NCBI RefSeq assembly: GCF_029962835.1
Contig: NC_080578.1
Span: 102,403,759 to 102,467,758 of the forward strand
Direction of reading: 5' to 3'
DNA: 64,000 nt
DNA from: Magnolia sinica
Lineage: Eukaryota > Streptophyta > Magnoliopsida > Magnoliales > Magnoliaceae
Shown: positions 12,295-23,425 of the stretch, piece after piece
Layout of the letters: each line of letters opens with the position of its first letter
Numbering within the stretch: the first letter of the stretch is position 1
Program-made: the position numbers and the translations under genes
The notes under the pieces: generated by a model
The model's database searches: none
Seen by the model: the letters and a program-made list of their open reading frames with translations, nothing else
Told to the model about the DNA's origin: nothing

Positions 12295-12518
12295 ATGATG
12301 AAAAATCTATCATTTTAAAATGGTGGCGAATAAATGGGAATCTGAAAATTTAAAATGATGAAAGATCTATCATTTTAAAATGGTGGCGAATAAATGAGAA
12401 TTGATAATTTTAAAATGATGAAAGATCTATCATTTTAAAATGGTGACGAATAAATGAGAATTGATAATTTTAAAATGATGAAAGATCTATCATTTTTAAA
12501 TGGTGGTGAATAAGTAGG
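12295..12518. repeat. 60-bp tandem repeat, about 3.7 copies
   Basis: Copies start near 12295, 12355, 12415 and 12475 with an exact 60-bp period. Each includes a small palindrome around 'atgatgaaagatctatcat'. The middle copies are nearly identical. Confidence 0.9.
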
Positions 12519-12521
12519 AAT

Positions 12522-12611
12522 AAGCAAGATTAATCTACAAGGGGTTGGCAGACGTGTTTGATATCCAAGCCATCCATCAGATCGGTCTCACCTTGTAGAT
12601 TAATCTTGCTT
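12522..12611. repeat. Perfect 21-bp inverted repeat (hairpin)
   Basis: The arm at 12522-12542 is the exact reverse complement of the arm at 12591-12611, with a 48-nt loop. It directly follows the 60-bp tandem array. It may be the ends of a very short MITE or a small-RNA-like fold; nothing decides between them. Confidence 0.8.
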
Positions 12612-13732
12612 GATTATTTTTTTTTTCCTTTTTCCTTTTTTCTTGTATTTATCCATTTATTTAATAAATTATACTACGTCTATCATTGCAAATTATGGGA
12701 AATGGAATATGAAATGTCAGACCACCTAATGGACAGCTAGGACCTCACACACGTGTCGTGTATGCACATGAATTATTAACCTAACCATACCATTTAATGA
12801 AAAAATAAATAATTAATTAAAAAGTATTGTATTTTGTATAAAAATTTAAGAATATCAACTCCATATTTATAATTATTAATTAATATTTAAACCCTTATGA
12901 TAATATAAATTACAGCTATTATAATCAAGTTTAGGGTTTCTACGTGATAACATGTAACAATGAAGCAATGGATGGTCTATATTCAAGAACCTCCAGGTCT
13001 GGTCCACCGAACCCAAACCTAACCCATTTGATATTGGGCTTACAAAAACACGAGCCAAACCCAACCCACATGGGAAATAGGTCAACCCAACCCCTGACTT
13101 TTCAGGTTGGGTCCAGGCGGCGTTGGTGGGCCGGGTCAAGTTACGGCGTATTTTGGTCATATGAATTAGAATATTGTCCAGATGCGCCACTCTATACATG
13201 CGGGACCTATGTTCGAGGGATCCCAACCATTGATCTGACGCAACCCGTAATTAAAGGGCGGTGATTAAAAGTCTCTCAGACCAGAGGGTTGATATTTTAC
13301 GACCCGAACCCAAGTTGGAGCCCTACGTCAACGGTCCACATATTCAAAAGATAAAAGCTCTTAATCAGATTCTAGGTTTGGTACAGTGGGCGATTCATTG
13401 CAGCTTCACCAGTTGGACGGTTCAGATTCAAGGACTCTACAGCCACGTCCAGGGCAGATGAACGAATTGAAAAAGAGAATACTAGTTTAAGCTAAACGAG
13501 AGAATCACTGAGAAAGAACTCGGTAATTTGGAGGATTTAATGATGAAGAGGTGGATATTTAAACTAAACTAACCAGCTTGTTGTAACTATGCATTGGACA
13601 AAAGTGGAAACTAAACTAAGATTATGCTAAAAATTCTGAGTTTGCAGCATGGTGCTGCACAAAAGTAAAGGAATTTCAAATTAAATGAATTGAGATTGTT
13701 ATTCGTAAGGGATGAAAGATAGGATGGGCAGC
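12612..13732. other. Gene-free AT-rich sequence
   Basis: Includes a T-rich run near 12617-12640. Around 13000-13140 there is a short stretch of 'aacccaacccaa'/'ggttgggtc' phrases typical of degenerate hAT MITE interiors. I see no complete element or gene. Confidence 0.4.
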
Positions 13733-14308
13733 TAGAGCTGTACACGAGTCAAGCTAACTCGGTCAACTCGTCCACTTGATCCAGAAAAGCTCAACTTGTC
13801 TTGGCTCAAAACTGGATTCAAGCTTGACTCAACTTGGCTTGAACCTAACTTGAATTGACTTGAATTGAATCGACATGCTAACTTGGTCATTTTGATTTTG
13901 ATACTGCTTGCCGAGTGTTTGATAAAATGACTTAACAAAATGTTGCTTCTTGGATTGCCCTCATATCAATGTATTCTCGATATGGGTATTTGAGAGAAGA
14001 ATAAAGAGACAAATCTCCACATACAAAAAAACTTTACATTATAGGACTGCCCTCATCATATCTTAATATTGATGTTGCTCGTTAAGTATTTAATGAAATG
14101 TCTGCAAAGCGCTTTTATTGATTTGCATTCAAAGTATGGAAAATTGAAAATACAATTTATCTGTGAGAAAATGTCGCACTGGTTATAACTCGGCTCAAGC
14201 TAGCCCTAGCTATTAACCAAACTAAACTGAGCCAGCCAATCGAGCTTGAGGACCAAGCCAAGTCGAGTTGTGCCAAGCTCGACTCAATTCAACACGTGTG
14301 CAACTCTA
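13733..14308. mobile_element. hAT-type MITE
   Basis: The left end TAGAGCTGTACACG and the right end CGTGTGCAACTCTA form an imperfect inverted repeat. Subterminal 'actcgactcaa' motifs lie in opposite orientations. The flanking 8-mers (TGGGCAGC and TAAGTAGC) agree at only five positions, so the duplication is degraded or my boundary is slightly off. Confidence 0.55.
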
Positions 14309-14616
14309 TAAGTAGCATTGAGTTAAAAAGGTCTAATGATTGTATTGGTATAAGGCCCGAGCTCTTCTTTCTTTCCTATAGTAAGGATTTATAAGTTTTG
14401 TAAATGATCCTCCGATTAGGTAACAACCTTCACATGATGTGTTTTATTTGAATATTGGAGTCATTCGGACATTAGGCTACCATAAGCAATGATGTCTATG
14501 TCTTTATATGGCTTCAGGTTTTGGTCATGTGTACTGTACATCTATAATTTCCTAACCTTCTTGATATAATATAGAATACGTGCCCTCGGTGAATAAGTAT
14601 TTATGAGCTTTATATA

Positions 14617-15276
14617 TGTTGATGTCAAAATCTGGACTACCCTCCACTCAATGCGGTGGACCTTCGAAGAATCCTGATTCTGCACAAGGGGTGAGCAAAG
14701 GAGACCCTGGCTAAGCCGGGGGACCATTTGATGCCTAAGTCAGGTCAAGGAAATCTGGGTGTAAGTTGAATGTAGAGAGAGGGTGTGAGATGTTGCATAC
14801 CTGTAACAATGGAGTCTCTTTATAGCTATACCTGTGTATTGGATGATCTTGGTCCGTTAATCTCGGCACGACTCACTCAATCAATGGGATATGGTGATCG
14901 TGAAGATTTTGTCCGTAATCTAGGGATTGTGTGGCGTATCATGTCTTAGAGGAGCGTATCTGCAGGCGAGATATCCGTTCGTATCCACTCAAGGCAATTT
15001 CATAGTTTGGCGCCCGGAATGTTCACATCCAACCTTGGCTTCAGCTTTGGATCTCAAACTAAAGAGGTCCTTACTCTGAGCCCCGGACCTCGACTAGTGT
15101 ATACATTGACCCTTTTTGTCGGGTATTAAACAAGACAGTTAGAAGCCGAGGCAAGCTTCAGCTCGGACCAAGGGTGGACCCGGCATCACTTGTTCGCCAG
15201 TCATACACCTCCAAGGTCTCTTCTCCAAGGTCCAAGGTAAGTAGCGGACTTAATTCATTGAGTTAGATTCCCCCAT

Positions 15277-15280
<4 letters not shown>
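14617..15280 (+). mobile_element. Solo LTR of an LTR retrotransposon
   Basis: A 664-bp segment begins TGTT and ends AACA, with ATATA directly outside both ends (14612-14616 and 15281-15285). It contains a TATA-like 'ctttatagc' near 14818 and no internal coding region. This is what recombination between two LTRs leaves behind. Family not determined, possibly Ty3-type by general look. It is a fossil. Confidence 0.6.

Positions 15281-15368
<88 letters not shown>
15281..15368. repeat. (AT)n microsatellite
   Basis: About 44 AT dinucleotides directly abutting the right end of the solo LTR. Confidence 0.95.
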
Positions 15369-15370
<2 letters not shown>

Positions 15371-15665
15371 ATTTTTTTACATGTGTAAGTTTCAGTCTAC
15401 GTAGATTAGTGCCATTGTTTGAATGTATTAATTTGAGTTACTTTTACGCTAAGCGGACCTTTCTTGGCGCCTGGGTATCAACCATCACACTCTCCCAGAG
15501 TATCAAAGTTTTGGATGTCCAAACCCAGGTTGCAAACTCATACCAATGCAAAGCTGTTGTTTGTATTAAGCCCGGAATAGGCTCGGTTTCGCGTCCAGCC
15601 ACAAACATCAAATCCAATTTATTGCATGGATTTTCCAGCATAATCCAGACAATTCGGCAAATCCC

Positions 15666-16204
15666 ACGATTTTGGTGGGAAAGCGTGTGAAAGGAAGTTG
15701 GGCTGGGAACTTAGGTGGGGACCATAATGATGTTTTTGATAAATCCACTCTGTCCAATCGTTTTGTGACCTTATTTTAGTATATTTGATTAAAAATAAGT
15801 TAGATACAAAACTAAAGTAGGCCACACCAGAGGGAAAACTAGAGTAAGACATTCATACCTTTGAAACCTTCTTGGGCTCTACCTTGATGCTTATATGCCA
15901 TCCAAACCGTTTATAAGGTCATCCCCATTGGGATTAAATGAAAACATACAAAATTTAAATTTATCCTGATACATCACATTTGTATCCCTGTGAATGTTTC
16001 AACGGTGGTTGTTGAATCCCCACTGTTTCCCCTCGTGTGCCCCATTTTAGCTTTAGGTGCAGTTCATTTTTGGCCGAATGTAATAAAATGAGCTCTCAAA
16101 ATGGATGAACGGAGTGGATTTCAAATATACATAAATCATAATGTCCCCACCTAAGTATCCAGCGGAGGAACTTCCAGCCAAAGGCTTTCCCGCCAATATC
16201 CGCC
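15666..16204. mobile_element. Mutator-like fold-back MITE, degraded
   Basis: The left 'attttggtgggaaagc' pairs imperfectly with the right 'gctttcccgccaatat'. The next inner motifs 'aacttaggtgg' and 'ccacctaagt' also pair. The interior resembles the fold-back family. No clear target duplication. Confidence 0.5.
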
Positions 16205-16234
16205 TCAATTCCGGGGATTTGCATGACCACGGTT

Positions 16235-16273
16235 TTGGGTAGATCAGTTGGATATCTAATTGTGGGACTCATT

Positions 16274-16336
<63 letters not shown>

Positions 16337-16770
16337 CTTACATCCGTACCGTCCATCTATTTTGACAGATTATTTTAGAGCATGCACAAAAAAATGAAGC
16401 AAATCTAAATCTTAGGTGGACCAGACCACAGGAAACAGCCGTGATCGAATTTCTACCATTAGAAACTTTACAAGGGCCACCAGATCTTTTATTTGCCATC
16501 TAAACGGTTGGTAAGGTCACAAAGACCTGGATGAAGAGACCACACAAATATCAGTTTAATCCAAAACCTTTATAACCCGCGAAGTTTTTAGTGGTTGATT
16601 ACCACTCTTCCCTGTATTATGGTCCACCTGAGATTTGAATCTGCTTCATTTTTGAGATCTTTCCCTAAAATAAGTTTTCGAAATGGATAGACGGCGTGAA
16701 TATAAGTCACATACATCACAATGGACCCCACGTTATGGATCCCAACCATCTCGGTGGATCTAATTAGCAC
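16235..16770. mobile_element. Fold-back element with an internal AT/AC microsatellite
   Basis: The left arm from 'gatcagttggatatctaat' pairs loosely with the right arm around 16725-16770. The interior has the family phrases 'ccgtccatctattttgacag' and 'aggtggaccagaccacagg'. Microsatellite at 16277-16336. Confidence 0.5.
16277..16336. repeat. (AT)n(AC)n microsatellite
   Basis: AT dinucleotides followed by a few AC repeats, in the left arm of a fold-back element. Confidence 0.95.
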
Positions 16771-16799
16771 GGTACACCACACACCACCCTTCATGGTGG

Positions 16800-17275
16800 T
16801 GCGTTTACGTCACCAAGTTCTGTAGCACCCATCATTATATATGTATTATATCCAAACCGTCCGATCATTTGGCCAGATCATTTTAAGGCTTGATCTAAAA
16901 AATGAGATAGATCTAAAGCTCAAATGCACCACACCACATGAAACAACAGTGATTGAATCTCTGCCATTAAAAACTTCCAAAGGCCTACTATAAGCAGATC
17001 CCTAGTGTTTATTTACCATCCAACCCATTGATAATGACAACCAGAGCTGGATGATAGGAAAATATGCAAATATCATCTTGATCCAAAACTTTTATATCCT
17101 AAAAAACAAATCTTTTAATAGTCGTTCACCATATTTTTCTAGTGGTGTGGTCTACTATAGATTTAGATCTTATAATTTTAAACATCGCTTCATAAAATTA
17201 TCTGAAAAAAAATGAACGGACAGCATGGATATACAACACAATCAATGTAGACCCTACATGTAAGAGTAAGGTGTT
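16800..17275. mobile_element. Fold-back element
   Basis: Both arms of the family are recognisable: 'tatatccaaaccgtccgatc' on the left and 'aacggacagcatggatatac' on the right, with the centre at about 17040. It is diverged and has no coding capacity. Confidence 0.55.
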
Positions 17276-17384
17276 ACCTGTGTATCACCCAATCCACTTT
17301 TACAAACACACACGTTTTACTTATTCACGTAAGAACTAGCCATGTATGATAAATCCAAGAAAGACGGAAACGGATTGGCAGCTG

Positions 17385-17800
17385 CTCTGTGGACCCCACC
17401 ATGATGTATGTGTTTCATCCATGCCGTTCATCCATTTTTACAGATCATTTTAGACTTCTTACAAAAAATGAGAGGAATAAAATCTCAAGTGGACCACACC
17501 ACAGGAAAACAATATTGATTGGATATCCACCATTAAAATCCTCCTAAGTCCCACTGTACCGTTTATTTGACATCCACTCTGTTGATTAAGTCATACAAAC
17601 CCAGATGAAAGGAAAAAACAAAGATCAACTTGATCCAAAACTTTTATAGCCCTAAAAAGTTTTTAATAGTCAATGTTCATTCAACACTGTTTCCTATAAT
17701 GTGGTCAAATTGAGACTGGCTTAGTCTCAGACAATAAAATGATCTATAAAAATATATAGACAGCATGGACGAAAAACATACATCATGATACAGAGCACTG
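17385..17800. mobile_element. Fold-back element
   Basis: The left arm starts near 'gctctgtggaccccaccatg'; the right arm ends 'catcatgatacagagcac'. The arms pair over much of their length, with the centre at about 17590. It lies just upstream of the first carboxylesterase. Confidence 0.6.
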
Positions 17801-17906
17801 ACCACCATGAAAGACATGATGTGATGGCTGATTCACTCACAACAATACAATACGGTCCAAACCAAGGAATCCAAACACGTCCATATCATAAGATGAATGT
17901 CTTTAC

Positions 17907-17990
17907 AGTTATTTTAATATATTTATTCAAATAATACATAACAAGGAAGAGGTGTTTGATATCATCCCACCCCATCTATTGGACGAGTCC
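17907..17990 (+). promoter_or_regulatory. Conserved upstream block of CXE copy 1
   Basis: The phrases 'aatatatttattcaaataat' and 'ccatctattggacg' recur just before all four esterase start codons. The last phrase lies about 45 bp before the ATG. It could be core promoter or leader sequence, or only unselected sequence carried along in the duplication. Confidence 0.45.
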
Positions 17991-18025
17991 TTCCTCGATC
18001 GATCCATCGAGATAGAGAGAAAGAG

Positions 18026-18991
18026 ATGGGAGAGAACGATCCATACACCATCCTCCAGATCGTTTTAAATCCAGACGGTTCACTCACCCGACCCACCCTC
18101 TTCCCTTTATCTAATCCACGAGCTGAAGCCGAAAAACCCCACCACGTTTTCTCCAAAGACGTACCTCTCAATCCTTCCAAGAAGACGTGGATTCGGATAT
18201 TTCGCCCCCATTTTTCGACACAAACAGCCCCTCTTCCCATCATCATCGACTTCCACGGTGGCGGTTTCGTTTTCCTCAGCGCTGCATCTGCTAACATACA
18301 CGTCTCATGCGAGCGCATCGCTCGTCACGTGCCCGCCATCGTCCTCGCACCCGAGTATCGACTCGCGCCCGAGTACCGTCTCCCCGCCGCGTATGATGAT
18401 GCGATGGATGCCGTCCGTTGGGTACGAGACCAGGCTATCTCTGATCTCCAACGTGACACGTGGATGACACCCGATGTCGTTGATTTCTCGCGTTGTTTCC
18501 TCATGGGCAGTAGCGCTGGCGGCAACATCGCCTACCACGCGGTTCTGCGGGCGTTGGATCTGGACCCTACGTTCAAGATCTCTGGGGTGATCTTGAACGT
18601 GCCGTACTTCGGTGGGGAGCAGAGGACGGAATCGGAGCTGAGGTTGGCTCAGGATCGGATCCTGCCCCTCTATGCCAACGACGGGATGTGGCAACTGGCG
18701 TTGCCGGGTGGGGCTGACAGGGACCACGAGTTCTGTAACCCGATGACGCCCGGGTCCTACCACGATCGGGTCGGGTCTCTGCCTCCGTGTTTGGTGAGAC
18801 AGTACGGCGGGGACCCGCTCGTGGACCGCCAGCGCTCGTTCGTTAGGATGCTGGAGGGGCGTGGGGTCCACGTGGTGAGCAGGTTCGTTGAGGGAGAGTA
18901 CCATGGTGCTGATTTCTTTGATCCGAAGCAGATCCAGGCTCTCTTAACGGACGTCAAGGATTTCATCTCGTCAGTCAACGGTGGGCCATGA
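18026..18991 (+). CDS. Carboxylesterase (CXE family, HSL-type alpha/beta hydrolase), copy 1
   Basis: Intronless, 321 residues, a full-length size for plant CXE proteins. The oxyanion-hole motif HGGGF is at residues 77-81 and the nucleophile motif GSSAG at 161-165 (Ser163). The catalytic Asp is likely D263 in GGDPLVD, and the His is H293 in EYHGADFF. The N-terminal DPYTILQIVLNPDGSLTR and SKDVPLNPSKKTWIRIFRP resemble the Arabidopsis CXE8/CXE9-type clade. The retained His argues against a gibberellin receptor (GID1), which has lost it. It should hydrolyse small esters in the cytosol (no signal peptide seen); the substrate is unknown. The ATG at 18026 aligns with the other copies after a six-residue shorter N-terminus. 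It is GC-rich in AT-rich surroundings, and long antisense frames over it are shadows. Confidence 0.93.
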   Translation: MGENDPYTILQIVLNPDGSLTRPTLFPLSNPRAEAEKPHHVFSKDVPLNPSKKTWIRIFRPHFSTQTAPLPIIIDFHGGGFVFLSAASANIHVSCERIARHVPAIVLAPEYRLAPEYRLPAAYDDAMDAVRWVRDQAISDLQRDTWMTPDVVDFSRCFLMGSSAGGNIAYHAVLRALDLDPTFKISGVILNVPYFGGEQRTESELRLAQDRILPLYANDGMWQLALPGGADRDHEFCNPMTPGSYHDRVGSLPPCLVRQYGGDPLVDRQRSFVRMLEGRGVHVVSRFVEGEYHGADFFDPKQIQALLTDVKDFISSVNGGP

Positions 18992-19012
18992 GTCTGGTTG
19001 AGTTCTGATTGC

Positions 19013-19145
19013 CCACGCGGACCCCTCTACACGTGCGAACCTGGCTCGTGTGTGAGACATCTGAGTCGTTCGTAACATGTGCCCTGGTGGTGGAGATGAT
19101 AATTGGTCTGAAAATCAGGACGGTCCGCTCAACAAGCGGGCCGGT
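19013..19145 (+). promoter_or_regulatory. Conserved downstream block of CXE copy 1
   Basis: Phrases such as 'cgtgcgaacctggc', 'gacatctgagtcgttcgtaa' and 'aaaatcaggacggtccgctc' recur downstream of all four esterases (near 24866, 46665 and 59738). They are probably 3' UTR or transcript-end sequence kept since duplication. Confidence 0.45.
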
Positions 19146-19800
19146 GTGAGAACAAATGTAATGGATTTTAAATTAGAATTATCATATAATTCATGGGAAT
19201 TGAAATTCTCAGTTATGTCTTGTAGTTTGTAACTGAAGTACATTGGTATTCAAAAATTGTGTTTGAATTTCTATAGATTGAATGTATTAGAATCCTTTGC
19301 GTCATGTAAGTGGGTCATCGTCGCCTTTCATAACCGTCTAGAAACTGACGTAAATATACATTTTTCAGTAATCTTGCTTATGCAATATTTATATTGAATC
19401 CAAATCTTCTGCTTGTCAAAAGCAGAAAAATCAAATTTTGTGATTGGTCTATATCATTATTGGCATTGTCAGCACTTCTGCAGTCAATACCACTTGTGAT
19501 GATGTGGTCCAATTAAATGGTAGGAAGTAATAATTTTCTGCTTATGACAAGCACATGCTCTACATTCATGTTAACATATGATTGAATGCATATTTCATGC
19601 TTGTTCCATGGAACGTAATTGTGTATGAATTTTTGTCTTCATTTCTCTTTCCATTCCTGCTCTTGTTTTGTTTTTTTTTTTTAATTATTATTATTTCATA
19701 TTTTATATCTTAGGAAATGTGTGTGATCTTTTAAAGGTATAAGTGCTGTGGAATTGAAAATTACCTGTGGCTTGGAATTGAGGAACCTAGGATGATAATC
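19146..19800. other. AT-rich sequence downstream of CXE copy 1
   Basis: No gene or complete element seen. There is a T-run near 19670-19682. Parts resemble the region after copies 2 and 3 ('ttgaatgcatatttcatgct'). Confidence 0.4.
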
Positions 19801-19804
19801 CATC

Positions 19805-20245
19805 CAGATGGGGCTTTATGGGGCCCACCATGATGTATGGTTTTTCTACTCCATTTATCCATCTTTTTGGATCATTTTAGGATATGAATCGAAAAATGAG
19901 GCAAATCCAAGCCTCAAGTGGAACAGACATGTGGAGATTGAATTCCCACCATTAAAAACTTCTCGTGATCGGTAAAGGTTTTGGATCAATTGGAATTTGT
20001 GTTTTCCCTTTATCCATGTCTACATGACCTTAAGAACAAGTTGGATAGCAAATAAATGTCACAATGACCCTTAGGAAGTTTTCGACAGTGATTTTCATTA
20101 TATCTGCTGCTTCCTGTGGTGTGGTATACTTGACCATTCGACCAGCCTAATTTTTAGAATCATGCTAGAAAATGATATGAAAAAATGGATGAACGGAATG
20201 GAAAAAAACTATAAATATTGCATGGTGGCCACATAGAGGCCTTGT
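19805..20245. mobile_element. Fold-back element
   Basis: The left 'ggggcccaccatgatgtatg' arm is matched by a right arm around 20180-20230, with the centre near 20030. Non-coding. Confidence 0.6.
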
Positions 20246-20444
20246 CTACCGCATTAAACATTTAATGTGCACAGTTGCCAACAATACTATTGCATGGCTT
20301 TCTTTACGCATTTATAAATTCCCACTTGCTTAGCATACTTTTGCTCTTAACCATTATTTGAATATATCATGGGTTAAAAAGTCAAGGACAGTCTACCCAC
20401 CGCCTACTATTAATTAAACCTAAAAGCTTTTCAAAAAGACAGAA

Positions 20445-22480
20445 CCACTGATTTTTTATGGAGCCCACCTTTATGTTTATATAAGATCCATTCCAACCAT
20501 TAGATATGTAATCTCACATTAGGCTAAAAGTAAAAAAAATCAATTGATTTGTGATTTAGATGAGCCACACCAACAAAAATAGTTGTAAGAGGAATGTCCC
20601 TCCTAATTCTTATAGGGACCACCATGACGATTATATAAAATTCACTGTAACAATTAGATGCCACACCAACATTTGGGCATAGGGCCCAAAACTTAGGCCC
20701 ATCCGTGATTTAGGTGGGCCACAGCAAGAGCAATTAATAGTTCTGAGAGTGAACATTGTCCTTTATACTGTATCTAATTATGCAGCCCACTTGAACTAGG
20801 AATGGTGCTGATTTTGGACCATGACCTACCATGGTGTGGCACACCTTATGGTCAAGGTAGATTAATTTCACATCAACTCCAAGGTGGGGCCCACCCAAGT
20901 TATGACCCGCTTTTTAAACAATCAGGTGAAAGTCTCCTCGACACGTCCACCTCTAATGTGTGATCGATGACTCTCCACGATACGCCTGGTCATTATTTTT
21001 TAAGGAACCCCAATGGTGTATATGTGAGATCCACTCTAACCCACCCATTATTTTTTAAGGAACCCACCGTGATGTGTATGCAAGATCCACTCTAACCCAT
21101 GCATTATTTTTTAAGGAACCCACCATGATGTGTATGTGAGATCCACTTTGACAATAAGATATGTATAATCCTAAGTTATGCCAATGGCCAGAAAATCAAA
21201 ATGACCCTCAATTAGGTGGGCCATATCAAGGGAAATAGCTTTGAGAGAGATGTCAACTCTTGATATTTACAGGCCCACTTGATGATTATATAAAACCCAC
21301 TCCAACCACTAGATATCACACCAATACTTATTCCTATGGCCCAAGCATCATGCTCATCCATTATTCAATGGGCCATACGAAAGGAAAACAATTTGAAGGG
21401 TAAATGTTGTCTTTTGCACTGTTTCTAATTATATGGTCCACCTGAAATAAGAACGGTGCTGGTTTTTGGGCCACGATCCCAACGTGGGGTGTCACACTTG
21501 GTAGGTAGGGTGGATTTCACATAAACAACATGGTGGGGACTACCCAAGCCGGAAATCTCTTTTCTAATGTCAAATACTTTTTCCCGTCCATAAATCTATT
21601 GGAATTTAAAATTTAAAATTGATTTTTTAAACCCTATTGGCCTAGGCAAAAGAGCTTTTGGATGCCTTAGTCTAAGTTCGGTTTGATTTAGAAACATGCT
21701 TAAAAGTTAAGCCCGAGCCTGACCCTCAAGCTTAATACTCCACCGATCGAAGCCTGGCTCGAGTCGAGCTATGCCCAAAACCTATGAGCCACCTGGCTCA
21801 TTGACTCCCTTACTTCCAAAGCATAGTTAATGTTAATAAATGGGAAAGAGAGAAAGGGTTGTTGGCTCGGTGGGTCCCACCATAGTGTCTATGTGAAATC
21901 CACCCCGATCACTAAGTTCGTCTCCCAATGTTAGGCTTAGAATCTAAAAATTAGCCCCGTTTGCGTTTCAAATGAACCACACGATTAGAAACAATATACA
22001 AGGCAATGCTAACTCTCCAAACTATTTCCCTTAGTGTGGCTTACCTGAGTAACAGATGGAGCTTATGTTTGGGCCTAGACCTAATTTTTGATGTGATATC
22101 TAATGGTTGGAGTGAATTTTATATAATCATCAAAGTGGGCCCTGGAAGTATATATTAAGGGTGGATGCCTCTCTTCCAATTATTTCCTTTGGTGTGGCCC
22201 ACTTATATCATATGCCAGCCCGGTGTTTTGGCGATGGACCTAATGTACAAAATTACACGTCTAATAGTAAGTGTAAATATCACTAGCACTTTAAGGTGGG
22301 CCTCCCAAAAAATAAAGGATATGCATCCCATGAAAAGCGATTTTATCAACATAACCCAAGCTTTGCAAGGGAGGGTCATTTCACTAGTTTTTTTTTTTAA
22401 TGGAAACTGTAGCTTGGTTGGGCTCCAATTTTGAGTTGGTGTTAAATTGACCACATCCATTAGGTGTGTCAAACCATGAC
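20445..22480. repeat. Diverged repeat region upstream of CXE copy 2
   Basis: Repeated phrases such as 'gatgattatataaaa(c/t)ccactccaacca', 'aggtgggcca' and 'ctgtttctaattat' recur several times (about 20460, 20620, 21270, 22120), suggesting overlapping old MITEs. Parts (about 22220-22330) recur at 49600-49700, upstream of copy 4. No gene. Confidence 0.45.
20991..21157. repeat. ~55-bp tandem repeat, three copies
   Basis: Copies begin at 20991, 21046 and 21102 with 'cattattttttaaggaaccc' and continue through 'gtgatgtgtatg..agatccact'. Confidence 0.85.
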
Positions 22481-22495
22481 CACTTGAATCATAGC

Positions 22496-22659
22496 TAGGG
22501 GTGCACACGATTCGGATCTGGTTTCAAAAGGGATGAGAACTAAAGGTGGCCCCCTTCACATGAATGGTCCATATCAACAGCTCGCAGTGACTAATTCATC
22601 TATCTCCTTAATTATTTGGTTCTAGTTTTGAAACCGGAACCAAACCGTGTGCACCCCTA
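22496..22659. mobile_element. Short hAT MITE with perfect target duplication
   Basis: The ends TAGGGGTGCACACG and CGTGTGCACCCCTA are perfect inverted repeats, flanked by ATCATAGC at 22488-22495 and 22660-22667. It is only 164 bp. Its clean ends and duplication suggest a fairly recent insertion. Confidence 0.9.
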
Positions 22660-23310
22660 ATCATAGCTATGCCTGATTTTTGTTTTGCTCTTGCCTAACA
22701 TGGGACTGCACGTGTAGATTTTTCATGAAAATTACAGTGGGCTGCGTAAAAAATCAAGGGTGTGCATTCCTTTAGTTTTAAAATTTTCTTATGGATTGGG
22801 AGGTCCTTGTTCTGTATAAAAATTTTGGGCCAGGCTTAAGCTGGACCTTTTTAATATGTCATAGGCCCAAGCTAAGTTTGGGCTTAGATTGATAGATGTA
22901 GGCTAGGTCGGGCTTAAAAAGAGTATAGCCCGGCCCTAACCAAGCCCATTGACAACCTATCCTCGAGATAAGGTGTCAATGGGCTGAGTCTGGTCAAGCT
23001 AGCCTGAGGATCAAACCCAAACCAACTTGCCTCTCAATGACCCAAATTTTAACCCAAGCTATTGAGCTCCAACCTAAAGTCCTCTATACTCAACCCAACT
23101 CAATGAACCCATATGGATATTCCCAACTTTAACTAACCTGGCTCAAGTTTGTTCAACTTGAGCCCAACCCAAATTCAAATTGGGTTCATATTCCAACCTC
23201 AACCTAACTTGAGGACAACCAGAGTTAAACTTGGTTTTGGATTATCCAAACCAAAGCTGCCGGCCAAAGTCAGAGGCAGGTATTTGCAATAATCTAAACT
23301 AAGGTGGAGG

Positions 23311-23397
23311 TATTTATAATTATTCCAATATATTTATTCAAATAATCCAAACCAAGGGGCAGGCGTTTGCAATTATCCCACTCCATTTATTGGACGC
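23311..23397 (+). promoter_or_regulatory. Conserved upstream block of CXE copy 2
   Basis: Contains 'ccaatatatttattcaaata' and 'cactccatttattggacg', shared with the other copies. 'ccatttattgg' lies about 40 bp before the chosen ATG. Confidence 0.45.
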
Positions 23398-23425
23398 AAA
23401 CCGAGAGAGAGAGAGACGGAGAGAG

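Noticed and set aside
12295-12518. CRISPR-like array
   Set aside because: Plain tandem repeat: the whole 60-bp period is conserved and there are no unique spacers. The genome is a plant.
18107-18904. Long antisense and alternate-frame ORFs over CXE copy 1 (up to 199 residues), and similar ones over copies 2-4 (up to 234 residues)
   Set aside because: GC-rich coding sequence opens other frames. They recur at the same place in each copy and have no family features.
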